This document shows positions 8,421 to 16,950 of a stretch of DNA of 64,000 nucleotides, piece by piece. The notes beneath the pieces are model-generated. The model searched no databases and was not told the origin of the DNA. It was given only the letters and a program-made list of their open reading frames with translations. A program made the position numbers and the translations under genes. The stretch is from Pseudomonas sp. GM41(2012). GTDB taxonomy: Bacteria > Pseudomonadota > Gammaproteobacteria > Pseudomonadales > Pseudomonadaceae. Where the stretch lies: positions 930,001-994,000 of the forward strand of contig NZ_AKJN02000008.1 in the NCBI RefSeq assembly GCF_000282315.2. The letters run 5' to 3'. Each line of letters begins with the position of its first letter. The stretch's first letter is position 1.

Positions 8421-8572
8421 AGGCGCTGGCCGTCGGCAAGCGAGAGACGACGGTGACTGGCTCTCCTCGGGCCGGTCAATGATCACCTGGTTTGCCGCTT
8501 AGCTTTAGCGGCACGGATTGCCGATGATTCAGGCGTAAGATAGCGGTGCTACCTCATCAAAAGGAGCCGCAT

Positions 8573-8767
8573 ATGATCGCCAACCAAATGAACAAGCCGG
8601 TATCTGAGGATAGAGCTGTTTGGGATCAATACTTCTGCGCTGCGTTGATTGCGGAAAGCAATTTGACGGCACCGGTTGTAGGAGGCGCCACTCATGAAGA
8701 CAGGCAGAACCTGTTGATTGAAAGGGCCAAAGCTCTCGCCGACAAGATGATGGAAAACAGAAAATAA
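8573..8767 (+). CDS. Small hypothetical protein
   Basis: A 64-aa protein starting at ATG 8573 behind a good AAGGAG site. It is soluble and mostly helical, with no motif I recognise; the second half (EDRQNLLIERAKALADKMM) is an amphipathic helix. A clear terminator follows directly, which supports a real short transcript. Confidence 0.6.
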   Translation: MIANQMNKPVSEDRAVWDQYFCAALIAESNLTAPVVGGATHEDRQNLLIERAKALADKMMENRK

Positions 8768-8769
8768 CC

Positions 8770-8795
8770 AGAGCCCAGCCATCGCGCTGGGCTCT
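8770..8795 (+). terminator. Hairpin terminator after the 64-aa gene
   Basis: AGAGCCCAGC and GCTGGGCTCT form a perfect 10-bp stem with a 6-nt loop, three bases after the stop codon. The T-tract is short, so it may be a weak terminator. Confidence 0.7.
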
Positions 8796-8881
8796 TCACA
8801 TCTGGATCTCGGCTGCGGTGCAGCGCTTGCTGCCAGGCAGGGCAGGGTGCGTGGGTTTGATCGCCGTTAGCATCGAGAACC

Positions 8882-9589
8882 TCAAATGCCTTCAAGCGTT
8901 TTCAAAAACTCCCGGATGTGTCCGGCCGCCTCTTCGGGCGCAACCTGAAGTAGGCAGTGCGGTGCGTCGATTTCAATGATTCGTGTATCACGGTTCATTG
9001 AAGAGACCAGCGCGGATGCTGTCCCTGGAACCACCGAATCATGCTTAGCGCGAAGGTAAATAGTCGGTACGCTGACTTGGGCGAGCTTGGCGGATACGTC
9101 AACGGCAAGAACCGATCGTATTCGTGAACGCATTACCGAAGGGCTCACTTGAGTGATGGCCTGCCGTAGCGCTTTGCGCAGGGCGCTCGTGGAAAACCGG
9201 CCGAGTAACACTTTGCTGATCCATCCGACAGGCGTAAGGCTGAGCGGCAGTGCGCTTGGCAAAAAACTCAAGTGACTGAATATGGGTCTTGGATTGCGTG
9301 CGAATGTGCTGCATAGCACGAGTCCCACCTGCTGGGGCAGTTGCCTGGCGCTCAGGGAAATAGCAATCGGTCCTGAGAAGGATTCACCCAGCAGTACGAA
9401 TGGTCGGTCGGTCGGCAGCGACTCTCGGACCAGCGACTCCAGTGCTGTGTAGCTCAGCGGAATATTGGGGGGATAGGTGATGATTAGCGTATCGAATTCG
9501 CGCTCCATGATGGATGCAAAGGCTGCGAACAATTCACCTGTCCCGTCCATTCCAGGAAGCAGGACCAGTGTGGGAGTTGATCGATTCAT
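8882..9589 (-). CDS. Alpha/beta-hydrolase
   Basis: A 235-aa protein of the alpha/beta-hydrolase fold. It has an oxyanion-hole region LLPGMDGTGELF near residue 10, the nucleophile elbow GESFSG, a likely acid in RAKHDSVVPG and a terminal histidine in DAPHCLLQ. The start ATG 9589 is preferred because a GGA-rich site lies just upstream; a longer frame reaches 9727 but adds a non-conserved leader. No signal peptide is seen. The substrate is unknown; thioesterase- or lipase-like small hydrolases have this layout. Confidence 0.72.
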   Translation of the reverse strand: MNRSTPTLVLLPGMDGTGELFAAFASIMEREFDTLIITYPPNIPLSYTALESLVRESLPTDRPFVLLGESFSGPIAISLSARQLPQQVGLVLCSTFARNPRPIFSHLSFLPSALPLSLTPVGWISKVLLGRFSTSALRKALRQAITQVSPSVMRSRIRSVLAVDVSAKLAQVSVPTIYLRAKHDSVVPGTASALVSSMNRDTRIIEIDAPHCLLQVAPEEAAGHIREFLKTLEGI

Positions 9590-9792
9590 GTCTTCCGTCC
9601 TTGGTGGGCGGCCATTCTTCCGTCGATCAATCGCGTACTGGATAACCACAAGCCTGGATAGTCGCCAGGCACTGTAACGAGGGGATTGCCCCCTCGTTAC
9701 AAATGTTGCATGAAGAGCATGAATCACTACTGGTGTGGTTCATCTCAGCAACGTCGGACCTGCGTGGTAAGTCCAGTCCACTAAAACCAATC

Positions 9793-10005
9793 TTACTTGG
9801 CGTTCAACTTCTTCAGTTCTTCATAAGTCGCCGACTGTACAAACCAGAAGCCGGAGATGATGCACCACGTCAGGGTGCCGGTAATGAAAACGCCTGCCCC
9901 GGACCAGAAGCCCTGAACGAAGATCATGACCACTGCGGCGATCCAGATAACGGCCAGTGCGACATACAGAACTATGTTGTTTACGCCAATTACGAACTCT
10001 TTCAC
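9793..10005 (-). CDS. Small two-helix membrane protein
   Basis: A 70-aa protein starting from GTG 10005 behind AAAGGGAA. It has two hydrophobic segments (about residues 11-34 and 38-56) and a charged tail ATYEELKKLNAK. It is probably an inner-membrane protein with both ends in the cytoplasm. No family is recognised. It stands alone between the hydrolase and a divergent DUF2214 gene. Confidence 0.6.
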   Translation of the reverse strand: MKEFVIGVNNIVLYVALAVIWIAAVVMIFVQGFWSGAGVFITGTLTWCIISGFWFVQSATYEELKKLNAK

Positions 10006-10172
10006 GTCTATTCCCTTTTGAATGTTTGTCCTCTGGCTCCTTGTGCAAGGGCCAGTGGGCGGCAGGGAGATAGCTGGCTGTTCGCCAGTCATGTCACGGC
10101 CTGCAGGCAGATATCCAGGTTTTGGACTACTACTGACAAGCCCATTTCCTTATCCCTGTCAGGAGCATCCCT

Positions 10173-10628
10173 ATGCTGTTTCACTGGTTTCTTGCGGCGA
10201 TCCACCTCTTGGCTGTTGCCTTGGGCCTCTGGGCGGTGCTCACCCGAGGAACGGCGTTAAGCCGCCTGGCCGTCGGTACGGCGCCGGTTCGCGGCGTGCT
10301 GGTTGCCGATAACGTATGGGGCATCTGTGCGGGTATTTTGCTGATCACAGGTTTGATGCGGGCCTTCGGTGGGTACGAAAAAGGCACTGACTATTACCTT
10401 CATCAGCCGTTGTTCCATCTGAAGATGACGCTGTTCGTGATCATTCTGCTGCTTGAAGTGGCACCCATGATCACCTTGATCAAGTGGCGGATCGCCTTGG
10501 GCAGGGGCGCTTCAATTGACCAGGGCCGAGCCAGGCTGTTTGCACGCATCAGCCATATCGAAGCGCTGTTGTTGATGTTGATGGTAATTGCGGCCACCGG
10601 GATGGCGCGCGGTGTGACCTTCGGCTAG
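10173..10628 (+). CDS. DUF2214-family membrane protein
   Basis: A 151-aa polytopic inner-membrane protein with four hydrophobic segments. It has the DUF2214 features HWFLAAIHLLAVALGLWAV at the start, a central ADNVWGICAGILLITGLMRAF segment, and conserved histidines (H4, H11, and those in LHQPLFHLK and ISHIEA) that could bind haem or metal. AGGAG precedes the ATG at a normal distance. Function unknown; the family resembles small membrane cytochrome-like proteins. Confidence 0.75.
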   Translation: MLFHWFLAAIHLLAVALGLWAVLTRGTALSRLAVGTAPVRGVLVADNVWGICAGILLITGLMRAFGGYEKGTDYYLHQPLFHLKMTLFVIILLLEVAPMITLIKWRIALGRGASIDQGRARLFARISHIEALLLMLMVIAATGMARGVTFG

Positions 10629-10755
10629 TAACGGCGTGATTCGTCGGGGTTAAAGCGAATAGTCTGACAGTCACGGCGTGGCCGAAGCCGGTAGCATCGG
10701 CTTCACGTAATGGGGGAGGAGGCGAGGGCTCAGCTAAATGCCGAGCATGAATCTT

Positions 10756-10791
10756 TAGCCAGCCATTGCGCTGTAACGAACGGGCTGGCTA
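10756..10791 (-). terminator. Hairpin downstream of rsmE
   Basis: TAGCCAGCC and GGGCTGGCTA pair across a 17-nt loop, 17 bp beyond the rsmE stop. There is no strong U-tract, so its role as terminator is tentative. Confidence 0.45.
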
Positions 10792-10807
10792 CTGACTGCA
10801 GCAGGAT

Positions 10808-11002
10808 TCAGGGAGTCTGCGGTTTGTCTGGGGCGGTGAGGCCAGCCTGAATGCGCTGATAGATTTCTTCGCGATGAACCGCAACGTCTTTCGGGGCATT
10901 GATGCCAATTCTGACTTGCTGGCCGCTAACGCCCAGAATGGTGATCGTAATGTCATCACCAATATTTATGCTTTCACCGACTTTGCGGGTGAGTATCAGC
11001 AT
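10808..11002 (-). CDS. rsmE: CsrA-family post-transcriptional regulator RsmE
   Basis: A 64-aa RNA-binding homodimer subunit starting MLILTRKVGESINIGDD and containing GQQVRIGINAPKDVAVHREE; the RNA-contacting residues of the family (L4, R6/K7, R36, H43, R44) are present. The sequence and the C-terminal tail (QAGLTAPDKPQTP) match RsmE of fluorescent pseudomonads rather than RsmA. It blocks translation by binding GGA motifs and is itself titrated by Gac-controlled small RNAs. Its own Shine-Dalgarno (AAGGAG) contains a GGA, which is compatible with autoregulation. The start at 11002 is fixed by the MLILTR consensus. Confidence 0.93.
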   Translation of the reverse strand: MLILTRKVGESINIGDDITITILGVSGQQVRIGINAPKDVAVHREEIYQRIQAGLTAPDKPQTP

Positions 11003-11252
11003 GGTCTTCTCCTTGATTGCTTTGTAGGGCACCTGATTCGGACAGTGCAGAGGTCGGTGGTATGTATAGATTAGTGCGAAGTCTCACGGTTTGGGTGCCT
11101 CTTTCTGACGCGCAGATGCTGCATTAATTCCCAAGGCGTAACTATACAGAGGCCGCAACCATCATTCTCGTTGTTTTGAGCCCATTTTGCGGCACTCGGG
11201 AAGTATTCATGGATGCTAAAATTGCCGCTTTAAGCATTCTGAGGGAAGCGTT

Positions 11253-11618
11253 GTGCGCAAAATGGTCTTGGTAATCGCGGTATTGGCGCTGGCGGGATGC
11301 GGTGAGGGCAAGAGTGTTGACGCGCAAAAGCCGCAACCGGCAGCTGCGACTGCACCTTCGGTGGTCTCCGCGCCACAATGGGATCTCGAAGTACGAGGCG
11401 AAACACCTCAGGCGGTCAGCGATTTGAGCGGCTGGCTGATTGAGCACAGTTTCGTTTCCAATATCGTCAAGGAAAATGGAAAGACCCGGATTCTGCTCGG
11501 GCCATTCAGTTCGAAAGCCGAGGCCGAGGCCAAACAGACAGAAGTGCGCGCTTCGCTCACCCGGGCGAAGAAACAGAATATCGAATTGTTGGTTGTCGAC
11601 CATCCAGTAGCCCAGTAG
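11253..11618 (+). CDS. SPOR-domain lipoprotein
   Basis: A 121-aa protein from GTG 11253. It has a lipoprotein signal with lipobox LAGC (Cys16), an Ala/Pro-rich linker, then a C-terminal SPOR-like domain (about residues 45-118) with the pattern LSGWLIEHSFVSNIV, TRILLGPFSSKAEAEAKQ. SPOR domains bind denuded septal peptidoglycan glycans. It is likely an outer-membrane lipoprotein acting at the division site or in sidewall binding; no partner gene is adjacent. An internal ATG at 11262 is an alternative start that would keep the lipobox. Confidence 0.75.
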   Translation: MRKMVLVIAVLALAGCGEGKSVDAQKPQPAAATAPSVVSAPQWDLEVRGETPQAVSDLSGWLIEHSFVSNIVKENGKTRILLGPFSSKAEAEAKQTEVRASLTRAKKQNIELLVVDHPVAQ

Positions 11619-11718
11619 CAGTCCTTTTCCAGACTGCTTTCTACGGAACGCCTTAAAGGGGATCCACATTGACTCGTTTCTAGACGTAGTCACTGTCGAT
11701 TCCCAGTAGGAGTTCCCC

Positions 11719-12630
11719 ATGGCCTCCGCCACCCCTTACAAAATGTTCGACGCAGTCCTGCGGCGCAAAAAGGCGCTGAGTCCTCATTTGATGCGCGTCA
11801 CTCTGGCCGGTCCGATGGTTACCGAAATGGCGACCTGGGCACCGGACCAGCGCGTGAAGCTATTCTTTCCGGCTGTAGACGGTTCGCCTGCCAGGCTCGC
11901 TCATGGCGATGGCTGGTATGCACGTTACCGCTCAATGCCGGTTGCTCAGCGCCCGGCAATGCGCACTTACACCATCCGGCATTTGCGTGCCGAGCAAGGC
12001 GAAGTGGATATCGACTTCGTGTTGCACGGCGAAACCGGACCCGCATCCCGTTGGGCAATTCATGCAGCGGCGGGTGAGCCGATCCAGATCGTCGCACCTG
12101 ATCGGCAGTTTTCGGCGCAAGACGCGGGTGGTTTCGAATGGAAGCCACCTCAACAGCTCAAGCATCTGTTACTGGTCGCCGATGCCACGGCCTTGCCCGC
12201 CGCGCTCGGCATTCTGGAAGAGCTGGCAGCGCTTGCCGTCCCACCGATAACCCAGGCGTTTTTTGAAGTAGACAGCGTGGACGATGCATTGCCGGTCCCT
12301 GACTGGCCCGGGCTTTCGGTGGAGTGGCTGATTCGAGATCGCGCCACCGCGACTGGAGCGGGCTCGCTGATGGTCGACGCGGTCTGTCGGGCCATTCTGC
12401 CGTCATCCGCTTCGAAAGCATTCGAAGCGGTGGAACTGGCGGAAGTCGATGTCGACGAAGACATGCTCTGGGAAACGTCCGAGATTGCCCGTGATGGCTT
12501 CTACGGCTGGATCGCCGGTGAAACGGTTGCAGTGATGAGCCTGCGCAAATACTTGATCAAGGAATGTGGCATTGCCAAGGAGTCACTCAACCTGATGGGC
12601 TACTGGCGCTACAACAAAGCGGGCGGTTAG
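11719..12630 (+). CDS. Siderophore-interacting protein (FAD/NAD(P)H ferric reductase)
   Basis: A 303-aa protein of the ViuB/SIP family. It has a ferredoxin-reductase-like FAD domain with the flavin-binding MRTYTIRH motif (about residue 78) and a C-terminal NAD(P)H-binding lobe containing LLVADATALPAALGILEEL and the family ending INLMGYWR-like (LNLMGYWRYNKAGG). SIPs reduce ferric siderophores in the cytoplasm. It is a single gene here, some 6 kb from the siderophore operon. An AGGAG site precedes ATG 11719, and a strong terminator follows. Confidence 0.87.
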   Translation: MASATPYKMFDAVLRRKKALSPHLMRVTLAGPMVTEMATWAPDQRVKLFFPAVDGSPARLAHGDGWYARYRSMPVAQRPAMRTYTIRHLRAEQGEVDIDFVLHGETGPASRWAIHAAAGEPIQIVAPDRQFSAQDAGGFEWKPPQQLKHLLLVADATALPAALGILEELAALAVPPITQAFFEVDSVDDALPVPDWPGLSVEWLIRDRATATGAGSLMVDAVCRAILPSSASKAFEAVELAEVDVDEDMLWETSEIARDGFYGWIAGETVAVMSLRKYLIKECGIAKESLNLMGYWRYNKAGG

Positions 12631-12637
12631 AAACGAA

Positions 12638-12676
12638 CAAAGGCCTCAGGTGTTAAACCCGAGGCCTTTGTGTTTT
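12638..12676. terminator. Intrinsic terminator between the SIP gene and endonuclease I
   Basis: CAAAGGCCTC / GAGGCCTTTG stem of 10 bp with a 13-nt loop, followed by TGTTTT. It sits between convergent genes. Confidence 0.8.
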
Positions 12677-12686
12677 CAGCGTGCGC

Positions 12687-13376
12687 TTAACCGCAGGCTT
12701 TCATGTCGATCGGGCCGACAAACTCGTTGCCGCGTCCCATGACGCACCCCACGCTTTGGTTGCGCTGTCGTTCCCAGGCCTCTACCGGATAGGTTTTGTT
12801 CCAGGCTTCGTACAGTTGTCGATCCTGTTTCGACAAGCTCAAACCGTACTGCTTGCTCATGTAGAAATACGTTCGAGCGATCATGCCGCGTATGGACGGG
12901 CGGGGCATGACCTTCTTCGCCTTGAAGTCGACCTGGGTCAGGCATGAGCCATATTGGCCCGACTGCACCGGCAACCAGCCGAAACTGAAGTTGCTGCGAT
13001 CGCCATTCACCTCACCAATGCTCGGCACCAGGTTGTGCAGGTCGGCTTCGGCCTTCTGGTACGTCGGATCGTAACGCGTGCAGTTCTTGCGTCCACCTTC
13101 TTGCCAGCACTGCCGCTGATGGCCGATCTGCCAGGCCGGAACAATGTGCTCCCACTCGATGCGGGAAGCGCGCTTGGCGTTTTTACGCGGTACATAACCG
13201 CAGGCTGCGAGGTTGACCTTGTTGCCGGTGTATTTGCACCCGCAATAGAACTCTGTGGATTGCGGTGCGTAGAGCTTCCAGGCAACTTTTTTGGCTTCGT
13301 TGAAGGTGCGTGGGGCGCCTGCCTGGGCGCCGACGGTGATGAACAAAAACAGCAAAGCAAGCCAGCGGACACTCAT
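12687..13376 (-). CDS. Endonuclease I (exported, EndA/Dns family)
   Basis: A 229-aa secreted DNase. It has a signal peptide at the N-terminus (LALLFLFITVGAQAG) and the catalytic segment RIEWEHIVPAW, the His-Me finger site of the EndA/Vvn family. Eight cysteines, including the FYCGCKY and KNCTRYD segments, support disulfides outside the cytoplasm. The LHNLVPSIGEVNGDRSN motif with metal-binding N and E is intact. The start ATG 13376 places the signal peptide at the terminus. It is 4 bp behind the DUF1654 gene, so the two are probably co-transcribed. Confidence 0.9.
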   Translation of the reverse strand: MSVRWLALLFLFITVGAQAGAPRTFNEAKKVAWKLYAPQSTEFYCGCKYTGNKVNLAACGYVPRKNAKRASRIEWEHIVPAWQIGHQRQCWQEGGRKNCTRYDPTYQKAEADLHNLVPSIGEVNGDRSNFSFGWLPVQSGQYGSCLTQVDFKAKKVMPRPSIRGMIARTYFYMSKQYGLSLSKQDRQLYEAWNKTYPVEAWERQRNQSVGCVMGRGNEFVGPIDMKACG

Positions 13377-13380
13377 TGAC

Positions 13381-13620
13381 TCAATCTTCCTTCGGCACAA
13401 CCCAAAAAATCTGCACACCGCCATCGTCGCGATAGGCGAGGGTGACGTTGTCGTTCTCGTCGATTTCTTCGAGCAATTGTTCCCACTCATCTACGGGTTC
13501 GTCCGGTAGACGGAAGATCAGGGCTGCTTTGGCTTTTTGGGCAGTGGGGGAATTGATGATTTTTTGAACGCGCATACCCATGCGTTCATAGGAGTCAGGA
13601 GAGGCAGAGGTGGTGGCCAC
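13381..13620 (-). CDS. DUF1654-family protein
   Basis: A 79-aa acidic cytoplasmic protein starting at GTG 13620 behind AAGGAT. The segment SYERMGMRVQKIINSPTAQK followed by a WEQLLEEIDEND region and a VQIFWV ending is characteristic of DUF1654, a family largely restricted to Pseudomonas and its phages. It precedes the endonuclease I gene by 4 bp. A link with DNA uptake or phage is possible, but its function is unknown. A longer frame reaches 13671 without a ribosome-binding site. Confidence 0.78.
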   Translation of the reverse strand: MATTSASPDSYERMGMRVQKIINSPTAQKAKAALIFRLPDEPVDEWEQLLEEIDENDNVTLAYRDDGGVQIFWVVPKED

Positions 13621-13774
13621 GGGATTATCCTTATTAAGCTGTACGTGCATACAGTATTTAACTGTAGGCATTTTCGCAACTGCTTAAAATTCAAGAAAAT
13701 CCTCTGACAGCAGTTTTTTCCGTTTGGTGTAGGACGAAGGGAGATTTTTTATCGAAATATCGGAAGGGGGTGTG

Positions 13775-13832
13775 AGCCACTCGCCTGGGTTGGCGAGTGG
13801 TGAAAGCAGTGCCCGACCGGAACCGGTCGGGC
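13775..13832 (-). terminator. Two tandem hairpins after ansB
   Basis: GCCCGACCGG/CCGGTCGGGC (13811-13832) followed in the minus direction by CCACTCGCC/GGCGAGTGG (about 13777-13801). They are perfect GC-rich stems directly downstream of ansB, but without long U-tracts. Confidence 0.65.
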
Positions 13833-13841
13833 GAGGGCGAA

Positions 13842-14930
13842 TCAGTATTCCCAGAACATCCGTTGCAGCTCTTTGCTGTCGTTGGTCTTGGTCAGAGCGA
13901 CCATGGCCAGGATGCGAGCCTTTTGCGGGTTCAGGTCATGCGCTACAACCCAGTCGTACTTGTCGTCTGGCTGTTCAGCGTTACGCAGTACGAAACCGCC
14001 GGCGTTGACGTGGGACGAACGAATGATTTGCACGCCGTCCTTGCGCAGGGCTTGCAGCGATGGGACTACGCGGGACGAGACAGAGCCATTGCCGGTACCG
14101 GCGTGAATGATGGCTTTGGCACCAGACTGGGCCAACGCTTTGTAAGCGGTATCGCTGACGTTGCCGTAGGAATAGGCGATTTCGACGTCAGGCAGGCTCT
14201 TGATGGTTTTGATGTCGAATTCCGAGTCCATGGTGTGACGCTTGGCCGGCAAACGGAACCAGTAGGATTTGCCCTCGACCACCATGCCGAGTGGGCCCCA
14301 GGCACTTTTGAACGCCTCGGTCTTGATGTTGATCATTTTGCTGACGTCGCGACCCGACTGGATTTCATCGTTCATGGTCACCAGTACGCCTTTGCCGCGT
14401 GCGTCTTTGCTGCTGGCCACGGCCACTGCGTTGTACAGGTTCAGCATGCCATCGGCCGACATAGCGGTGCCTGGGCGCATGGAGCCGACAACGATGATTG
14501 GCTTGTCGGTTTTTTCCACCAGGTTCAGGAAGTAGGCGGTTTCTTCCAGGGTGTCGGTGCCGTGGGTGATAACGATGCCGTCGACGTCTTTGCTGTCGGC
14601 CAGTTCAGCCACGCGACGACCCAGTTGCAGCAGGTTGTCGTTGGTGATGCTTTCGGACGCGATCTGCATGACCTGTTCGCCACGAACGTTAGCCAGCTGG
14701 CTGAGTTCCGGAACCCCTGCGATCAATTGTTCGATGCCGACTTTTGCCGCTTGATAGGTTGCGCTGTTGGCGGCGCTGGCGCCCGCGCCGGCAATGGTGC
14801 CGCCTGTGGCCAGGATCACCACGTTCGCCAGTTTCTGTTGGGTTTCGACTTCTTTTGCCTGAAGGGCAGTAGGCAGGAGTAGCAAGAGGGCCAAAGCGCC
14901 CGGAACGAAGGTCTTGAAAGCAGATGTCAT
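13842..14930 (-). CDS. ansB: Periplasmic glutaminase-asparaginase (type II)
   Basis: A 362-aa enzyme with a cleavable signal peptide (LALLLLLPTALQAKE). Both catalytic triads of L-asparaginases are visible: the first threonine in ILATGGTIAGAG and the second in VITHGTDTLEETAYF, with the usual SMRP and DGMLNLYNAV segments. It hydrolyses Asn and Gln to the acids plus ammonia in the periplasm, feeding acidic amino-acid uptake. Length and motifs match Pseudomonas glutaminase-asparaginase. It is a single gene with a hairpin in its 5' region and tandem hairpins at the 3' end. Confidence 0.92.
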   Translation of the reverse strand: MTSAFKTFVPGALALLLLLPTALQAKEVETQQKLANVVILATGGTIAGAGASAANSATYQAAKVGIEQLIAGVPELSQLANVRGEQVMQIASESITNDNLLQLGRRVAELADSKDVDGIVITHGTDTLEETAYFLNLVEKTDKPIIVVGSMRPGTAMSADGMLNLYNAVAVASSKDARGKGVLVTMNDEIQSGRDVSKMINIKTEAFKSAWGPLGMVVEGKSYWFRLPAKRHTMDSEFDIKTIKSLPDVEIAYSYGNVSDTAYKALAQSGAKAIIHAGTGNGSVSSRVVPSLQALRKDGVQIIRSSHVNAGGFVLRNAEQPDDKYDWVVAHDLNPQKARILAMVALTKTNDSKELQRMFWEY

Positions 14931-14982
14931 TATTTTTCTCTCTAGTAGTGAGACGGTGCTGATGCAGGTTCATCTAGATGCG

Positions 14983-15008
14983 CCCCAAGCGGATCTGAAC
15001 GCTTGGGG
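14983..15008 (-). promoter_or_regulatory. Inverted repeat in the ansB upstream region
   Basis: CCCCAAGCG and CGCTTGGGG form a perfect 9-bp repeat around an 8-nt spacer, 53-78 bp before the ansB ATG. It could be an operator, or a hairpin in the 5' leader if the transcript starts further up. No identity can be assigned. Confidence 0.45.
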
Positions 15009-15219
15009 TGAATGAGATGAGCAGGATCTGTACCAGTCGTACTTTGAATGAGAAAAACTTTTAACTTGATGATTTATATCAGTATTTATTTGAGTGGCCA
15101 GAGTGATTACACAACCTGTTGTCCGGGTTTCCGAACGCGTTGAGCGTTTGTGTTCGGCTCTCCGAAAAGTACTACAACCTCTGTCGAGCAAATCGCCTTG
15201 CGAGATTGCGAATCAGTGC

Positions 15220-15245
15220 TAAAGAAACCCGCGCTTCGGTCGATG
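15220..15245 (+). promoter_or_regulatory. Candidate FliA (sigma-28) promoter
   Basis: TAAAG at 15220-15224, exactly 14 nt, then GTCGATG at 15239-15245. The FliA consensus is TAAAGTTT-N11-GCCGATAA, which also has 14 nt between TAAAG and GCCGAT. It lies about 35 bp before a FlxA-like gene. Confidence 0.5.
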
Positions 15246-15279
15246 CTCCTTTAAAGGATCTTTCTACTCAGGAGTTCAC

Positions 15280-15741
15280 ATGTCGTTATCCATTGGTATC
15301 TCAAACGCTGCAGGCGTCACCATTGGTGGTAAGTCCGCCGCTACGATCCGAGCGTTGAACGACGCCACCGCAGAGGCTGCCGATAATACGCTGGGCACAA
15401 AAGAAGGCGACGGCAACCAAGTCAAGACTGGCGCTTTGGGATTGGATAAAAGCGCGGGCGCGCAGACCGAAACCCCAGACGAGAGCAACCAGAGTGTGGC
15501 GGTGAAAGTCCTGCTCAAACGCATGCAAGAGCTACAACAGCAACTGCGCGAGCAACAGCAACAATTAGCCGCAGCTCAGGCGGCGTCTTATCCGACACCG
15601 GAAGCCAAGGCCACTGTGGTCATGGCATTTCAAGGGCAGATTGCCGACACCAATGGTGCGTTGCTGGAAGTGTCCGCAGCCCTGGTCAAGGAACTGGCCA
15701 AGGGTTCCAGCACCGGAACGGTGGTCAACACCACTGCATGA
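15280..15741 (+). CDS. FlxA-like coiled-coil protein
   Basis: A 153-aa soluble protein without a signal peptide. The middle (residues about 74-105) is a glutamine-rich coiled coil with VKVLLKRMQELQQQLREQ, preceded by a low-complexity acidic region and followed by a helical tail. This layout matches FlxA-like proteins, whose E. coli founder is in the flagellar FliA regulon, and a FliA-type promoter can be read upstream here. An AGGAG site lies at the right distance from ATG 15280. Molecular function is unknown. Confidence 0.6.
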   Translation: MSLSIGISNAAGVTIGGKSAATIRALNDATAEAADNTLGTKEGDGNQVKTGALGLDKSAGAQTETPDESNQSVAVKVLLKRMQELQQQLREQQQQLAAAQAASYPTPEAKATVVMAFQGQIADTNGALLEVSAALVKELAKGSSTGTVVNTTA

Positions 15742-15794
15742 CTTGAATGCCCGGCTTTTGCCAGCCAGTTCAAATAAAGGGTCGTTTCTGCTCG

Positions 15795-15823
15795 TTGACA
15801 AATGTCGACAGGGTTCGCATAGT
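15795..15823 (+). promoter_or_regulatory. Promoter of the ribose operon
   Basis: TTGACA (15795-15800), a 17-nt spacer and CATAGT (15818-15823). The -35 box is perfect. The operator begins 8 bp after the -10 box, so a bound repressor would cover the transcription start. Confidence 0.7.
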
Positions 15824-15831
15824 TCGGTCTC

Positions 15832-15845
15832 CGCAAACGTTTGCG
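15832..15845 (+). promoter_or_regulatory. LacI-family operator, probably for RbsR
   Basis: The perfect 14-bp palindrome CGCAAACGTTTGCG has the central CG typical of LacI/PurR/RbsR operators. It overlaps the expected start site of the rbs transcript and the operon encodes its own LacI-type regulator. Confidence 0.8.
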
Positions 15846-15937
15846 CGGCGCTCCCGGTGGTTATCCATCCGGGAGCGCAATGAAGCCTACGCCAGCGCAA
15901 GCGTTGCTCACAATAATCATAAGATCGGAGTGAACCC

Positions 15938-16894
15938 ATGAAGCTGCCATTCGCTGGACGTCTTCTCGCTGTCGCTATGCTGGCTGCCGCATCCGTCGCG
16001 TTACCTGTCTCCTCGGCCTTCGCCGAGACGCCTGAAAAACCCAAAGTCGCGCTGGTCATGAAATCTCTGGCCAATGAATTCTTCCTGACCATGGAAGACG
16101 GCGCCAAGGCCTATCAGAAAGAACACGCCGGCGATTTCGAGCTGATCTCCAACGGCATCAAAGACGAAACCGACACAGCTGGCCAGACACGCATCGTCGA
16201 GCAAATGATTCTGGCCAAGGTCAATGCGCTGGTCATCGCGCCGGCTGACTCCAAAGCCATGGTTCCTGTGATCAAGAAAGCCATCGATGCCGGTATCACC
16301 GTGATCAACATCGACAACCAGCTGGACCCGGCTGTGGTCAAAAGCAAAAACATCACCGTACCGTTCGTAGGCCCGGATAACCGCAAAGGCGCGCGTCTGG
16401 TGGGCGAGTACCTGGCCAGGCAACTGAAGGCCGGAGACGAAGTCGGCATCATCGAAGGCGTTTCAACCACCACCAACGCACAGCAAAGAACCGCAGGCTT
16501 CAAGGATGCGATGGAAGCGGCGCAGATCAAGGTCGTCTCTTTGCAGTCTGGTGACTGGGAAATCGACAAAGGCAACAAAGTTGCTGCCTCGATCCTCAGC
16601 GAATACCCGCAAGTCAAAGCCCTGCTGGCCGGTAACGACAGCATGGCCGTCGGCGCAGTATCCGCCGTGCGCGCAGCGGGCAAGGCCGGCAAGGTGCAAG
16701 TGGTCGGTTACGACAACATCAACGCCATCAAGCCAATGCTCAAGGATGGCCGCGTCCTGGCCACCGCTGACCAGTTTGCGGCCAAGCAAGCTGTTTTCGG
16801 CATCGAGACTGCGCTGAAGATCATCAAAGGTGAGAAAGTCGACAGCGGCACCAATGGCGTGATCGAAACTCCGGTAGAGCTGGTTACCAAGTAG
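15938..16894 (+). CDS. rbsB: Ribose ABC transporter substrate-binding protein
   Basis: A 318-aa periplasmic protein with a signal peptide ending in SSAFAE. The mature chain is a Peripla_BP_4-type sugar-binding protein: VALVMKSLANEFFLTMEDGA at its start, NTQ-rich NALVIAPADS, the hinge segments and VGYDNINAIKPML. It binds D-ribose and delivers it to RbsAC. It is the first gene behind the promoter and operator, and is followed by a 56-bp gap with a small inverted repeat (GCTCGCCCGTC/GGCGAGCGC) that could adjust the level of the binding protein over the membrane parts. Confidence 0.92.
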   Translation: MKLPFAGRLLAVAMLAAASVALPVSSAFAETPEKPKVALVMKSLANEFFLTMEDGAKAYQKEHAGDFELISNGIKDETDTAGQTRIVEQMILAKVNALVIAPADSKAMVPVIKKAIDAGITVINIDNQLDPAVVKSKNITVPFVGPDNRKGARLVGEYLARQLKAGDEVGIIEGVSTTTNAQQRTAGFKDAMEAAQIKVVSLQSGDWEIDKGNKVAASILSEYPQVKALLAGNDSMAVGAVSAVRAAGKAGKVQVVGYDNINAIKPMLKDGRVLATADQFAAKQAVFGIETALKIIKGEKVDSGTNGVIETPVELVTK

Positions 16895-16950
16895 TCCTTC
16901 TGGCGACACAACGGTGCTCGCCCGTCGGGGCGAGCGCATGGAGAGTTTTT

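Noticed and set aside
8188..8486. Several long frames on both strands over the Asp/Arg-rich gene
   Set aside because: They come from the repetitive gatcg-like DNA; only the plus-strand frame has a signal peptide and lipobox.
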